Assembly: GCF_041380365.1 (NCBI RefSeq)
Contig: NZ_CP159981.1
Location: 1,612,001-1,676,000 of the forward strand
Direction: 5' to 3'
Origin: Buchananella sp. 14KM1171
Lineage (GTDB): Bacteria; Actinomycetota; Actinomycetes; Actinomycetales; Actinomycetaceae
Length of the DNA stretch: 64,000 bases
Numbering within the stretch: the first letter of the stretch is position 1; every line of letters starts with the position of its first letter. The notes beneath the pieces are model-generated. The model ran no database searches, had not been told where the DNA came from, and worked only from the letters and a program-made list of their open reading frames with translations. Below, piece by piece: positions 8,424 through 19,437 of the stretch. The translations under genes were made by a program, and so were the position numbers.

Positions 8424-9473
8424 ATGCAAGTGAACATGTCAGACCTTGTCCTCACCGCTGGGCGTGAGGCCGCCAGTTTCGAGCCAGGGCAGCTGGTGCG
8501 CATCCGTAGGGGCGTGGCGCTCCGCTTGCCGCCGGGGGCAGTCGGTGCGCCACGGTGGGAGATTGTCAGTGCGGTCGGGCAGGCCCGGATCCTGGCCACG
8601 CAGGCGACTGCGAAGCTGCCGCTGGTGTTCACGAACGAGTCCGCCCTGCTGCTAATGGGCATCGACGGGTGGGTGCAGAACCCCGATGTGCTGGTCAGGT
8701 GCGATGGGCGGAAAATGCCGCAAACTCTCCCGGCCGTGCAGGTGGGCAAGACCGTCGTGCCGGGCGTCGAACGCAGGCAGAGCTGGGCGCGCGCCCCGCT
8801 GCCGCCGCGCCGATGCCGGGGCGTGATGGTGGACGATCCGGCTGTCGTCGCGGTTCATTTCGCCGCGACCAGCCACCCGCTCGAGGCGGTTGTGGCGCTG
8901 AGTGGCCTGATGCGGCTCATGGTGTTGGAGGCCTGCGGGGGCCGGGCGAGTCGGGAGGCGATCGCCGCCCAGGCGCCGCAGGTGCGCGCTCGCCTGCACG
9001 GGCTGGTGGAGGGGCTGAGCTACGTCCCGGATCGGCGGCGTGCCCACCAGCTCATCAACGCGGCCGACCCCGGCTGCGAGAGCCTGGGGGAGCGAGTGGT
9101 GCTGTACGTGCTTTCCACGTTGACGGGCGCGCCGGTTGTCTGCCAGCAGAGCGTGGAGGCGGGGGGACGCAGTTACTTCGTGGATTTGGCGGTGCCGCAT
9201 CTTCGGTTGGCTATCGAGTTCGATGGTGTCTCCAAGTTGGGGAGCACCGACCGGGAGCTGCGCGAGTCGCGCTACGCGTGGGTGGAGCGCCAGGCCGCGA
9301 TCGTGAACGCCGGGTGGCGGGTGGTGCGCTACCGCTGGGAGGACCTGCGGGACTTGTCTGCGTTGAGGTCGGCCCTTGTGCGGGATGGTGCCTTGGGGGA
9401 CGACGTTGCCGGGGCCCACACCTCCCTTTGGATTCCGCCGGGCAAAGCCGAGCTGGAACGGTGGGGGAGGTGA
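8424..9473 (+). CDS. AbiEi/DUF559-like protein with endonuclease-like C-terminus
   Basis: The 349-residue protein follows a pattern common in actinobacteria. The N-terminal part (ALRLPPG, then an ALLLMGIDGW-type segment) resembles the AbiEi antitoxin-like winged-helix family. The C-terminal part (about residues 245-325) resembles DUF559/VSR nuclease-like domains: FVDLAVPHLRLAIEFDG, then ERQAAIVNAGWRVVRYRWEDL. No adjacent AbiEii toxin is visible, so an abortive-infection role is not shown. A second ATG lies at codon 5 and may be the true start. Near the C-terminus GDDVAG reads through a copy of the dispersed element core (9398-9410). Function unknown. Confidence 0.75.
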   Translation: MQVNMSDLVLTAGREAASFEPGQLVRIRRGVALRLPPGAVGAPRWEIVSAVGQARILATQATAKLPLVFTNESALLLMGIDGWVQNPDVLVRCDGRKMPQTLPAVQVGKTVVPGVERRQSWARAPLPPRRCRGVMVDDPAVVAVHFAATSHPLEAVVALSGLMRLMVLEACGGRASREAIAAQAPQVRARLHGLVEGLSYVPDRRRAHQLINAADPGCESLGERVVLYVLSTLTGAPVVCQQSVEAGGRSYFVDLAVPHLRLAIEFDGVSKLGSTDRELRESRYAWVERQAAIVNAGWRVVRYRWEDLRDLSALRSALVRDGALGDDVAGAHTSLWIPPGKAELERWGR

Positions 9474-9530
9474 CCCGCCCGGTCGGCGTGGCCCGGGCTT
9501 GGCGGCAGGGGGCGGTGTGCCTGGGCCTGT

Positions 9531-9576
9531 CGCGCGAAGGTGCGCGTCGGCGTGGCCCGGTTCGCGCCTTCGCGCG
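9531..9576. terminator. Hairpin between convergent genes
   Basis: CGCGCGAAGG (9531-9540) pairs with CCTTCGCGCG (9567-9576). It lies between the convergent ends of the AbiEi-like gene and the CstR-like repressor gene, so a shared terminator is likely, though no T-tract follows. Confidence 0.45.
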
Positions 9577-9585
9577 CCGGCCCGG

Positions 9586-11860
<2,275 letters not shown>

Positions 11861-11862
11861 AC

Positions 11863-12024
11863 ATGTGTAGTCGAGTGACGTGCCGCAAGTGCGGTAAGGC
11901 CACCTGGTCCGGGTGCGGTCAGCACATCGAGCAGGCGCTGGCTGGCGTTCCCCAGTCCGAGCGCTGCCAGGGGCACGAGGGCGAGGGCGGCGGCTCTTGG
12001 CTCGGCCGCCTGTTCGGCAACTGA
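11863..12024 (+). CDS. 53-residue Cys-rich small protein
   Basis: A short frame, MCSRVTCRKCGKATWSGCGQ..., begins 2 bp after the CoADR-RHD stop with AAGGAAGG as ribosome-binding site. Cysteines at 2, 7, 10, 18 and 35 with His21 and His38 suggest a small zinc-binding protein; it ends GGGSWLGRLFGN. Similar CxxCGK-TW-GCGQH proteins are common in actinobacteria, but I know no function. Co-transcription with CoADR-RHD points to the sulfide/thiol response or a simple passenger. A strong terminator follows 20 bp after its stop, so it ends the operon. Confidence 0.85.
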   Translation: MCSRVTCRKCGKATWSGCGQHIEQALAGVPQSERCQGHEGEGGGSWLGRLFGN

Positions 12025-12043
12025 GCTAACCCATACCTGGGCT

Positions 12044-12081
12044 GCGGGGTGGGGAGGGCGGAAACGCCCTCCCCACCCCGC
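12044..12081 (+). terminator. Strong terminator after the CoADR operon
   Basis: A perfect 17-bp stem (12044-12060 with 12065-12081, beginning GCGGGGTGGGGAGGGCG) closed by a GAAA tetraloop. There is no long T-tract, as is usual in high-GC actinobacteria. Confidence 0.85.
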
Positions 12082-12117
12082 AGGCTTTGCGCCCGGGAAC
12101 ACCGGGCCGGTGATTCC

Positions 12118-12247
12118 GGGCAGGCGTGGGGCGGGCCGGGCCAGCGCGGCCAAGGGCAGCCGGGGCGGGAGGTCCGGGGCGGGTCGGGGTGTGCGCGGGT
12201 CCAACTCCGGGCCGGGCAGGCGTGGGGCGGGCCGGGCCAGCGCGGCC
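12118..12247. repeat. 34-bp direct repeat, two copies
   Basis: An identical 34-bp GC-rich sequence, starting GGGCAGGCGTGGGGCGGGCC, occurs at 12118-12151 and 12214-12247, 96 bp apart. Both copies lie in the gap before the Nudix gene. Confidence 0.85.
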
Positions 12248-12268
12248 GCGCGCGGTAGCCTTTCGTCC

Positions 12269-12850
12269 ATGGCCACCCCGGACTTCATCCTTGAACTGCG
12301 CGCCCAGATCGGAAACACCGAGCTCTGGCTGCCCGGTGTCACCGCCGTCGTGGTGCGCGCCGTTGCCGCCCCGGACGGCGCCGCCGCCACGGCCCCAGCC
12401 GTCCCGGACGGCGCCGCCGATGCCGATGCCACGCGCCCCGCCCTGGACTGGTCCGCCCCGTTGGACCCCGCCGCCGTGGAGGTGCTGGTGGTGCAGCGCG
12501 CGGACAACGGCCACTGGACGCCGGTGACCGGCATAATCGACCCGCGCGAGGAACCGGCCGTTGCCGGTGCCCGCGAGATCGAGGAGGAGGCGGCCGTCCA
12601 GGCCCGCGCCGTGCGGCTGCTCTCCACCGAGGTGGTGGGACCGGTCACCTACCCCAACGGGGACGTCACCTCATACCTGGACATCGCGTTCGCCTACGAG
12701 TGGATCTCCGGCGAACCCCACCCGGCGGACGGGGAGAACGTGGCGGCCCGGTTCGTGCGCGCCGACGCGCTGCCCCCGCTCAACCCGCGCTTTTCCCGCG
12801 CGGTCGCCCGCGCCCTGGGCGGCCAATGTGAGGCGCACTTCTCGGTGTAG
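12269..12850 (+). CDS. Nudix hydrolase
   Basis: ATG at 12269 (MATPDFILELRAQIGN) gives 193 residues; the longer frame runs through the direct repeats. The Nudix box is near-complete: G-x5-E-x7-REIEEEAAV in GIIDPREEPAVAGAREIEEE, with Ala in place of the usual Gly near its end. It should hydrolyse a nucleoside diphosphate linked to another moiety; substrate unknown. A low-complexity insert with PDGAAA/PDGAAD repeats (residues about 30-60) sits between the first strands. No operon partner is evident; the helicase-like gene follows 53 bp downstream. Confidence 0.88.
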   Translation: MATPDFILELRAQIGNTELWLPGVTAVVVRAVAAPDGAAATAPAVPDGAADADATRPALDWSAPLDPAAVEVLVVQRADNGHWTPVTGIIDPREEPAVAGAREIEEEAAVQARAVRLLSTEVVGPVTYPNGDVTSYLDIAFAYEWISGEPHPADGENVAARFVRADALPPLNPRFSRAVARALGGQCEAHFSV

Positions 12851-12903
12851 GCGCGCCGGGGAAAATCCGCGATATTCCGCCCCTTTCCGCATAGGGTGGG
12901 CGC

Positions 12904-15900
12904 GTGAGTCCCTTTTCTCTTTTCCGCCGGTCCCAGAGCGACGCTGACAAGCCCGACTCGGGGAGCGAGGCGCGGCGTGGAGACGCCTCCCCCCTGGAGG
13001 GCAAGATCTTTGACGCAGCCCCCGCCGATTCCGACTTGGCCGCCCCCGCGCAGGCGCCGGGCGAGGAGGAAGGTGGCGGCGGCGACGTCGGCCAACAGGT
13101 TGCGGCCGACCGCGAGGCGGGCATCCTCAGCGAGGAGGACCACCGGGGGGCGGTAGAGGACAAGCTGCTGGAGTGGGCCACCCGCCTGGTGGAGGAGACG
13201 GACCTGGGCGGCGACGAACTGATCCTGGACCTGGCGCAGGCCCACCCGAGCGGGCACGCCCAGCTGTTCGCGGGCCGGCCCACGCGCCTGGCCAACCTGC
13301 TGCGGGAGCCGGCCGCGTTGGCGGAGGCGCAAAAGACGGTGCGGGCGATCCGTCGCGCGCTGTCCAAGGCCCGCTCCAACAACGTGGTGGCCCCGATCCA
13401 CCTGGCGATCGGTGAGGCCTCGTGGACCGAGGAGGTGGGCGGCGAGACCTCGGTGCGGGAGCTGAACGAGCGCGCCGACCACACGATCGGGGTGAAGGCC
13501 AGCCAGCCCAGCCGCGCCCACGCGCCGCTGCTGCTGTGCCCGGTGAAGCTGACGGGCGCCACGGACGACGCGGTCACCTTCACGGTGGACACGGCGCTGC
13601 AGGTGGCCCCGGCCTTCGTGCGCGCGGTGCGGGCGCGCGGCATCCACGTGGACAGCGGTGCCCTGGTGGACGCCTGCGTCACCCCGCGCGGTTTCTCCCC
13701 GCAGGCCGCGCTGGACTTCCTGCAGCAGCTGGGTAGCGAGGCCCTGCCGGGCTTCCAGAAGGTGGACACGCTGCGGCTGGGCCTGGTGGTGCAGCCGGAG
13801 GAGGACCTGCTGGCCGCCTTCGAGGAGGCGCTGCCGGAGCTGCGCTCCTCCGCGCTGGTGGCGGCGATCGTGGGCGACGAGGGCGCGCTGTCCGTGCTGA
13901 ACACCGCCCTGCCGGCCCGCGTGGAGACCGACCGGGAGCCGTCGCTGGAGCGCGGCGCGGGAGACCTTGACCCCGACCAGCTGGCGGTGATCGACGCCGT
14001 GGTGGCCGGCAACGACCTGGCGGTGAACGCGCCGGCCGGTTCCAACCTGGCGGCCACCGTGGCGGCCGTGATGGCCGACGCTGCAGCCACCGGCCGGGTG
14101 AGCGTGTTCGTGCCCGGTTCCCGCCGTACCGCTGCGGCCCTGAGCGCCACGGTCACGGACCTGGGCCTGGATTGCCTGTTCGCTGACGCCACCCGCGAGG
14201 ACGGCTGGCAGGCGGGCCTGGCCGCCTCCCTGCGCGCCGCCATCAGTCGCGAGTCCGTTGACATCAACGACGACGAGATTGCCGACATTCGCGAACGCCT
14301 GGTGGCGGCCCGCACCGGCCTGGCCAACTACATCGACGCCCTCTACCGTCACCGCGAGGAGTGGGGCGCCTCCATGCACAAGGTGCTGGGCGAGCTCTCC
14401 GGCCTCACCTCCGGCAGGCCCTGCCCGCGCACCAAAGTGCAGTTCTCCTCCCAGCAGCTGCAGACGATCTCTGCGGCGGGCCGGCAGGCGGCGCACGACC
14501 TGCTGCGCCGCACCGACGAGTCCGGTCTGCTGGCCGCCCAGCCGCACACAACGCCCTGGTTCGGGGCGGACCTGGACAGCCCGGAGCACGCCGAGACCGT
14601 GGTGGCCTCCGTGCTGGCCCTGCACGGCGAGCCCGGCACCGAGGCCGTGGACGTGCCGGGCCAGACGCCGCTGGCCGAGGCCGGCATGCTGGAGACGCTG
14701 CGGGTGGACGTGCACGACGTAGCCGAGGAGACCGGCCTGGTTGAGGCCGAGACGGTGAACCAGTGGCTGGAACAGCTGGACATGCTGGACGGGGTGCGCG
14801 ATTCCCTAGACGTGTTCCTACCGACCATTTTCGAGCGCTCGGCGGCGGACATGGTGATCGCCACGGCCACCAAGGAGTGGCGCCGCGAGCACGCCTACAC
14901 GATGAAGTGGCGCGACCGGCGCCGCCTGGCCAAGCAGGCCAAGTCCCTGGTGCGCCCCGGGCGCACGGTGGACGACCTGCACGGGGAGCTGGTCAAGGTG
15001 CAGCAGCGCCGCGAGATCTGGCGCCGCTACGCCGCCCAGGGCGGGTGGCCCGTGCTGCCCACCGGTCTGGCCGAGCTGCGCGCCCACGCCGACCGGGTGG
15101 CTGCGGAGCTGGAAGTGGTGGACGCCGTGGTGGCAAAGCCCGGGGGAGTGGCGCTGGCTGACGTGGCCTTCGAGCCGCTGGCCCGCCTGTTGGCGGCCCT
15201 GGCCTCCCCGGCCTACACCGAGCGCCTGCCCCTGCACGCGCAGCTGACGCAGGAGATCGCCCAGCTGGGCCTCACCGAGCTGGTGGCCGACCTGCGCGGC
15301 AGGCGAGTCGAGAGCGACATGCTCATCAAGGAGTTCGAGCTGGCCTGGTGGGTGTCCGTGCTGCAGCACATCCTCACCGGCGACCCGCACCTGCAGAACC
15401 TGGACGGGCAGGCGCTCAGCCAGCTGTCCTTCTCCGTGCGCAACCTGGACAAGCAGCACGTGCAGACCCTGGCCGGCCCGCTGCTGCGCGCCGCCGTGGC
15501 GCGCGTGCGCGAACAGGTGGACCGCGACTACGAGGGCGCCGGGCAGCTCTACTACTGCCTGGCCCCCGAGCACGCCGGGCAGCTGGCGCAGACCCTGGCC
15601 GACTACCCGCTGGCCCGCCGCCTGCTGCCCATGTGGTCCATCCCGGCGCTGCTGGCCCCCGCCCTACTGCCGCACGAGACCCCGATCGACCTGCTGATCG
15701 TGGAGGCCAACGTACCCATCGAGCGCGTGATCTCCCTGGTGGCGCGCGCCCACCAGGTGGTTATCGCCGGTGAGCTGCACCGCCCCGGCGGGATCGGTGC
15801 CGAGGTGCGCGAGCTGCTGCCCACCCTGGAACTGCCCACCGACCGCGCCGACCGCGACGGCGAGATCTCTGCCCTGCTGGCCGCCTACGGGCACGGCGGC

Positions 15901-17544
15901 CTGGTGCGCTCCGTGCCCTCCCCGCGCCGAATCTCCCGGCTGCGGATGCTGTTCGTGGACGGACGGGGCACCCCCAACCCGGGCGCTGAGAACGTGCAGT
16001 CCGTGGACCCGGAGGTGGCGGCCGTGGTGGAGGCGGTGTGCGAGCACGCCACCGTCTTCCCGGAGCAGACCCTGGCGGTCACCGCCCTCAACGCCTTCCA
16101 CGCCGGCCGGATCACCGACGCGATCCACCGCGCCGCCCAGGAGAGCGTGGAGCTGGCCAACTTCATCTACGCCGACACCCCGGAGGCGTTCCAGGTGCGC
16201 GCCGTCGAGGACGTGGCCGGCCTGCGCCGCGACCACGTGATCCTGGCCGTCGGCTTCGCCAAGACCCAGTCCAACCGGGTCCTGCACCGCTTCGGCGCCC
16301 TGGCCACCCCCGAGGGCCTGACCGGCATGGTGGACACCCTGGACGCCGTGCGCTCCCGCCTCAGCGTGGTCTCCTGCCTGCACGGCGACGACCTGGACCC
16401 GCACCGCCTGCTCGCCCCCGGCCCGCGCCTGCTGCGCGACCTGCTGCTGGCGGCCGAGGGCAAGCTGGAGCTGCTGGACCTGCCCGCCGCCCCCGCCGAG
16501 GCGGACAACGCGAGCGGCGTCGGCCGATCCGGCACCGTGGCGGCCGCCCCCAAGCGCGGCCCGCAGCGCGCGCATGCCGCCGGCAGGGACGACGCTGCCG
16601 CCGAGGGCAAGAGCGACAACGCGGCCAACGGTGCCGCTGCCGCCAGCGGGGATGGCAGTGCGGCCGGTGCCGGCGTGACCGGTGCGTGGGGCGCTGGTGA
16701 GGTCGGTGCCAGTGGTGTCGGGACTGGCGGTGCTAGTGGTGCTGGCGTCGGCAGCGACGAGGCGGCGACCGCCGGTGCGACGGTCGGCGCGGGCGCGGGC
16801 GTGGGCGTGGGAGCGGGCGCGGGCGTGGGAGCGGGAGCGGGCAGCGACGTCGAGCCCGACCCGCTGCTCGTGGACCTGGCCGAGCGCCTCTTCCGCAAGG
16901 GCCTGACCGTCACCGCGAACTACGGCACCCCCGGCGGCATTCGCATCCCGCTGGCCCTGGGACACCCAGACCTGCCCGACGAGTACGTGGTGGCCCTCCT
17001 GACCGACAACGCCGACTACGTGGCCGAACCCTCCCAGCGCCGCCGCGACCGGCACTGGGTGGAGCGCCTAGAAGACCGAGGCTGGGTGGTCCACACCGCC
17101 TCCTCCGCCGCGATCTTCCTAGACCCCCAGTGGCAGGCCGACCACCTGGAATCCCTGGTGGTAGACGTGCTGCGCGAGCGCGCCCTGGAACGCAAGCGCC
17201 AGGAAGACGCCGAGGCTGCGGCAGCCGGGGTGCCGAGCGATGAGCCGGAGGCCGACGCCGAGGCGGCGCAAAGCGGCGACGAAGGCGAGCAGGGCGCGGC
17301 CGCGCCGGCCGCGCCCGTGGGGCGGCCGCGCGGCGTGCGGCCGCCCACCGCCTCCGGGCTGCCCCTGGCCGCGTACGGCGACGACCAACTGGACGAGCTC
17401 CTGGCCTGGATCGAGTCCGACGGCCTGGAGCGCTCGCACGAGGAGCTGGTGGAGGAGCTGCGCAAGGAGCTCGGACTCAAGCGCCGGGGCGCGCAGGCAG
17501 ACGCGGTGCTGGGGCACGTGGTGCGCCGCGCCCACCAGTCGTGA
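12904..17544 (+). CDS. Large helicase-like protein with degenerate ATPase motifs and REase-like domain
   Basis: A GTG-started 1546-residue protein resembling the DUF4011/superfamily 1 helicase group of actinobacteria. In the usual Walker A position (DLDPDQLAVIDAVVAGND, then NAPAGSNLA, about residues 375-385) the GKT/S is missing. The Walker B equivalent reads LLIVEAN (about residue 930) instead of a DEA-type motif. ATP hydrolysis is therefore doubtful. Residues about 1318-1410 (LLVDLAERLFRKG, TANYG, IPLALGHP, AEPSQRRRDRHWVERLEDRGW) match the MTES_1575-type nuclease-like domain. A Gly/Ala/Val linker (about 1210-1318) precedes it and a conserved helical tail ends the protein. Its role in nucleic-acid metabolism or defence is unproven. 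The next gene overlaps its stop. Confidence 0.8.
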   Translation: MSPFSLFRRSQSDADKPDSGSEARRGDASPLEGKIFDAAPADSDLAAPAQAPGEEEGGGGDVGQQVAADREAGILSEEDHRGAVEDKLLEWATRLVEETDLGGDELILDLAQAHPSGHAQLFAGRPTRLANLLREPAALAEAQKTVRAIRRALSKARSNNVVAPIHLAIGEASWTEEVGGETSVRELNERADHTIGVKASQPSRAHAPLLLCPVKLTGATDDAVTFTVDTALQVAPAFVRAVRARGIHVDSGALVDACVTPRGFSPQAALDFLQQLGSEALPGFQKVDTLRLGLVVQPEEDLLAAFEEALPELRSSALVAAIVGDEGALSVLNTALPARVETDREPSLERGAGDLDPDQLAVIDAVVAGNDLAVNAPAGSNLAATVAAVMADAAATGRVSVFVPGSRRTAAALSATVTDLGLDCLFADATREDGWQAGLAASLRAAISRESVDINDDEIADIRERLVAARTGLANYIDALYRHREEWGASMHKVLGELSGLTSGRPCPRTKVQFSSQQLQTISAAGRQAAHDLLRRTDESGLLAAQPHTTPWFGADLDSPEHAETVVASVLALHGEPGTEAVDVPGQTPLAEAGMLETLRVDVHDVAEETGLVEAETVNQWLEQLDMLDGVRDSLDVFLPTIFERSAADMVIATATKEWRREHAYTMKWRDRRRLAKQAKSLVRPGRTVDDLHGELVKVQQRREIWRRYAAQGGWPVLPTGLAELRAHADRVAAELEVVDAVVAKPGGVALADVAFEPLARLLAALASPAYTERLPLHAQLTQEIAQLGLTELVADLRGRRVESDMLIKEFELAWWVSVLQHILTGDPHLQNLDGQALSQLSFSVRNLDKQHVQTLAGPLLRAAVARVREQVDRDYEGAGQLYYCLAPEHAGQLAQTLADYPLARRLLPMWSIPALLAPALLPHETPIDLLIVEANVPIERVISLVARAHQVVIAGELHRPGGIGAEVRELLPTLELPTDRADRDGEISALLAAYGHGGLVRSVPSPRRISRLRMLFVDGRGTPNPGAENVQSVDPEVAAVVEAVCEHATVFPEQTLAVTALNAFHAGRITDAIHRAAQESVELANFIYADTPEAFQVRAVEDVAGLRRDHVILAVGFAKTQSNRVLHRFGALATPEGLTGMVDTLDAVRSRLSVVSCLHGDDLDPHRLLAPGPRLLRDLLLAAEGKLELLDLPAAPAEADNASGVGRSGTVAAAPKRGPQRAHAAGRDDAAAEGKSDNAANGAAAASGDGSAAGAGVTGAWGAGEVGASGVGTGGASGAGVGSDEAATAGATVGAGAGVGVGAGAGVGAGAGSDVEPDPLLVDLAERLFRKGLTVTANYGTPGGIRIPLALGHPDLPDEYVVALLTDNADYVAEPSQRRRDRHWVERLEDRGWVVHTASSAAIFLDPQWQADHLESLVVDVLRERALERKRQEDAEAAAAGVPSDEPEADAEAAQSGDEGEQGAAAPAAPVGRPRGVRPPTASGLPLAAYGDDQLDELLAWIESDGLERSHEELVEELRKELGLKRRGAQADAVLGHVVRRAHQS

Positions 17545-17858
17545 TGGTGGGCAGGCGCGGGCGCGGCGCCCGGACCCAGCCGCAGGACGTCTCCCCAGGC
17601 AAGCGGGAGCTGCGCTTTCGCCTGCCGGCGGAGCTGCCGCAGGAGAGGAACGTGCGCATCGTGGCAGGCTCCAAGGCGCGCGAGGCCTTTCGCGCGGAGC
17701 AGGAGGCCCTGCTCGCGGCGGAGGCAGAGGCTGCGGGCACGCCCACCTCTCCCGGCCAGGGGCAGGGGGCCGAGCGCCTGCGCGAGCTACTGGCGTCCCG
17801 GCAGGCCCAGGCCCAGCGGGAGGCTGAGCTGAAGCGCGAGGTACCGCCGCACTGGTAG
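17544..17858 (+). CDS. Hypothetical protein, coupled to the helicase-like gene
   Basis: The ATG at 17544 overlaps the preceding stop as TGATG (a GTG one codon earlier is also possible). The 104-residue product is basic at the N-terminus (MVGRRGRGARTQPQD), has a central ELRFRLPAELPQERNVRIVAGSKAREAFRAE segment (two parts), and an Ala/Glu-rich, probably helical C-terminus. I do not recognise a family. Overlap suggests translation coupled to, and perhaps a function with, the helicase-like protein. Confidence 0.7.
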   Translation: MVGRRGRGARTQPQDVSPGKRELRFRLPAELPQERNVRIVAGSKAREAFRAEQEALLAAEAEAAGTPTSPGQGQGAERLRELLASRQAQAQREAELKREVPPHW

Positions 17859-17999
17859 CCCCGTGCCTCCCAGTTCCCCGCCGGAACTTGTCAAAGCGCG
17901 CCGGGCCTTGCCATTAGCCACCCCGCTAAGGACAAGTCTCGCGGGGATTGGACAAGTCTCGGCGAGTAGACCCAGGGCCCGGGCTGGTCGCAAAAGAAA

Positions 18000-18039
18000 C
18001 AGTGGGGGTTGGCGAGCACTAGCTCGCCAACCCCCACTG
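18000..18039. terminator. Terminator between convergent genes
   Basis: An 18-bp perfect stem (CAGTGGGGGTTGGCGAGC, 18000-18017, with 18022-18039) and a 4-nt loop. On the minus strand it is followed by GTTTCTTTTG, so it best serves mscL, but it can also stop transcription from the plus-strand helicase operon. The gap 17859-17999 shows nothing else. Confidence 0.85.
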
Positions 18040-18108
18040 CTGCATCTGCCGCCGCTCGCCATTACCCGGGCAGCTCGCCCCGGGCGGGTGATGCGGAACG
18101 TGAGTGGG

Positions 18109-18498
18109 TCACTGCTTCTTCAGCAGGTCGCGGATCTCCTCCAGCAGCACGGCCTCGTCGGTCTTGACGGGGGCCTCCGGGGCCTCCTCCTCGTTCTTCT
18201 TGCGGGCCTCGGCCATCTTGTTCAGCGGGAGCACCACGAAGAAGTAGAGGGAGGCGGCGACGATGAGGAAGTTCAGCACGGCGGTGGCGATGGCGCCGGG
18301 CTGGACGACGGCGCCACGGACGGTGAACTGACCGATGGCGTCGAAGTTGGGCTGGCCAAAGATGCCCGCGATGAGCGGGCTGAGGAACTTCTCGTTCAGC
18401 GCGTTGACGATGCCGGAGAAGGCGGCACCGACGATCACACCGACGGCCAGGTCAACAACGTTGCCACGGGTGATGAAGTCCTTGAAACCCTTGAGCAT
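18109..18498 (-). CDS. mscL: Large-conductance mechanosensitive channel MscL
   Basis: The 129-residue protein matches MscL along its length. It has an N-terminal amphipathic helix MLKGFKDFITRGNVVDLAVGV, TM1 with VGAAFSGIVNAL, a periplasmic loop, TM2 (AVLNFLIVAASLYFFVVLPL) and a charged C-terminal helix with EEIRDLLKK. It opens as an emergency valve under hypo-osmotic shock. A good ribosome-binding site AGGAGAG precedes the ATG. It starts 8 bp after the SAF-domain gene ends on the same strand, so both may be co-transcribed. Confidence 0.97.
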   Translation of the reverse strand: MLKGFKDFITRGNVVDLAVGVIVGAAFSGIVNALNEKFLSPLIAGIFGQPNFDAIGQFTVRGAVVQPGAIATAVLNFLIVAASLYFFVVLPLNKMAEARKKNEEEAPEAPVKTDEAVLLEEIRDLLKKQ

Positions 18499-18506
18499 TT
18501 TCTCTC

Positions 18507-19181
18507 CTAATCTCGGGATGAATCTGGTCCCAGAAGGAGGAGCGCTGGACGGCCCTCGCCTCTGCGCGACACGATCATGCTAGCGGCGGACTCCTCCGCG
18601 CTCAGGAGAAAAAAGCGTCTTGTGGACAAACCGGGGGATTCCCACCCGGCCACTCCGCCCAATAGACCCTGTTCAGCGACCTCGGCAGATTGATCGACCC
18701 GCCCTATCAAAGTGGCTCGGTGTGCCAGCACCACTGGCGGCTCGCCGGTCTGCGATTTTGGCGGCGACAGGCCGCTCGCGGGCAGCAACACCCGGACCGA
18801 ATCGCCCACGCGAGCCAGCTGCCAGGTCACCGGATCGTCCACCTCGACCGGAACCAGCACCTGCCCGGGCAGCGCGACGAAGGGACGCTGCGCCCCCAGC
18901 AGCAGTGAGTGACTCAACACCGTGCCCGCGCGCAGATCCACGGCCGCCACCCGCCCGCTCGCCTCCGCCACCACCCCGATACAGTCCGCCGGCACCCCGG
19001 CCACGCTCAGCGGCCTCATCGCCAGTGAGGCGGCGGCAATCGGCTGGCCGGCGGCAACGTCGTCCACCAACACCACAGCAGTGCGGGTGGGCGGTCGCAT
19101 TGCCGTCCACGCCACCAGCAGCGCGGCCACCACGGCTATCACCGCCAGCAGCCGGCCGTACCGGGAAAACAAGGTCCGCAT
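18507..19181 (-). CDS. SAF-domain membrane-anchored protein (CpaB/RcpC-like)
   Basis: ATG at 19181 (MRTLFSRYGRLLAVIAVVAALLVAW) gives 224 residues with an N-terminal membrane anchor. A SAF domain follows: VVLVDDVAAGQPIAAASLAMRPL, then RVAAVDLRAGTVLSHSLLL and PGQVLVPVEV. Similar proteins in actinobacteria sit in this neighbourhood and resemble the CpaB/RcpC subunit of Flp pilus systems, but no pilus genes are visible, so the role is uncertain. The VDDVAAG segment coincides with an exact copy of the dispersed element, though here it also fits the SAF fold. Confidence 0.78.
   Translation of the reverse strand: MRTLFSRYGRLLAVIAVVAALLVAWTAMRPPTRTAVVLVDDVAAGQPIAAASLAMRPLSVAGVPADCIGVVAEASGRVAAVDLRAGTVLSHSLLLGAQRPFVALPGQVLVPVEVDDPVTWQLARVGDSVRVLLPASGLSPPKSQTGEPPVVLAHRATLIGRVDQSAEVAEQGLLGGVAGWESPGLSTRRFFLLSAEESAASMIVSRRGEGRPALLLLGPDSSRD
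19050..19067 (-). repeat. Dispersed 18-bp element, exact copy
   Basis: GTGGACGACGTTGCCGCC on the minus strand, in frame with the SAF-domain gene (VDDVAA). The SAF family often has a similar peptide here, so this copy may be partly protein-driven. Confidence 0.55.
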
Positions 19182-19341
19182 GGGGCAAGGCTGCCCGCGC
19201 GGGCCGGGCCGACGAAAGGGCGGGTGCGCACGACGCGGCGCGGGCACTATCCACAGCCATGGGCGCCGCGCGACGATCCACAGGCACGACCATCCGCTCC
19301 GGCCGGGGGAAAAGACTGCGCCCCCGCCGATTCAGGACACG

Positions 19342-19383
19342 GCGCGCCCTACCGGCGCCCTACCGGCGCCCTACCGGCGCCCG
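19342..19383. repeat. 11-bp tandem repeat in the SAF/5-FCL gap
   Basis: GGCGCCCTACC is repeated about three and a half times. The rest of the gap 19182-19437 is GC-rich with a doubled GCGCGCTTTCAGCCC; no gene is evident. Confidence 0.7.
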
Positions 19384-19437
19384 GCCCGCGCGCTTTCAGC
19401 CCTGCGCGCTTTCAGCCCCGCGCGCCGCACGCGCGTC

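Noticed and set aside
8424-9473. Type IV toxin-antitoxin system
   Set aside because: The protein resembles AbiEi in its N-terminal part, but no AbiEii nucleotidyltransferase toxin lies next to it.
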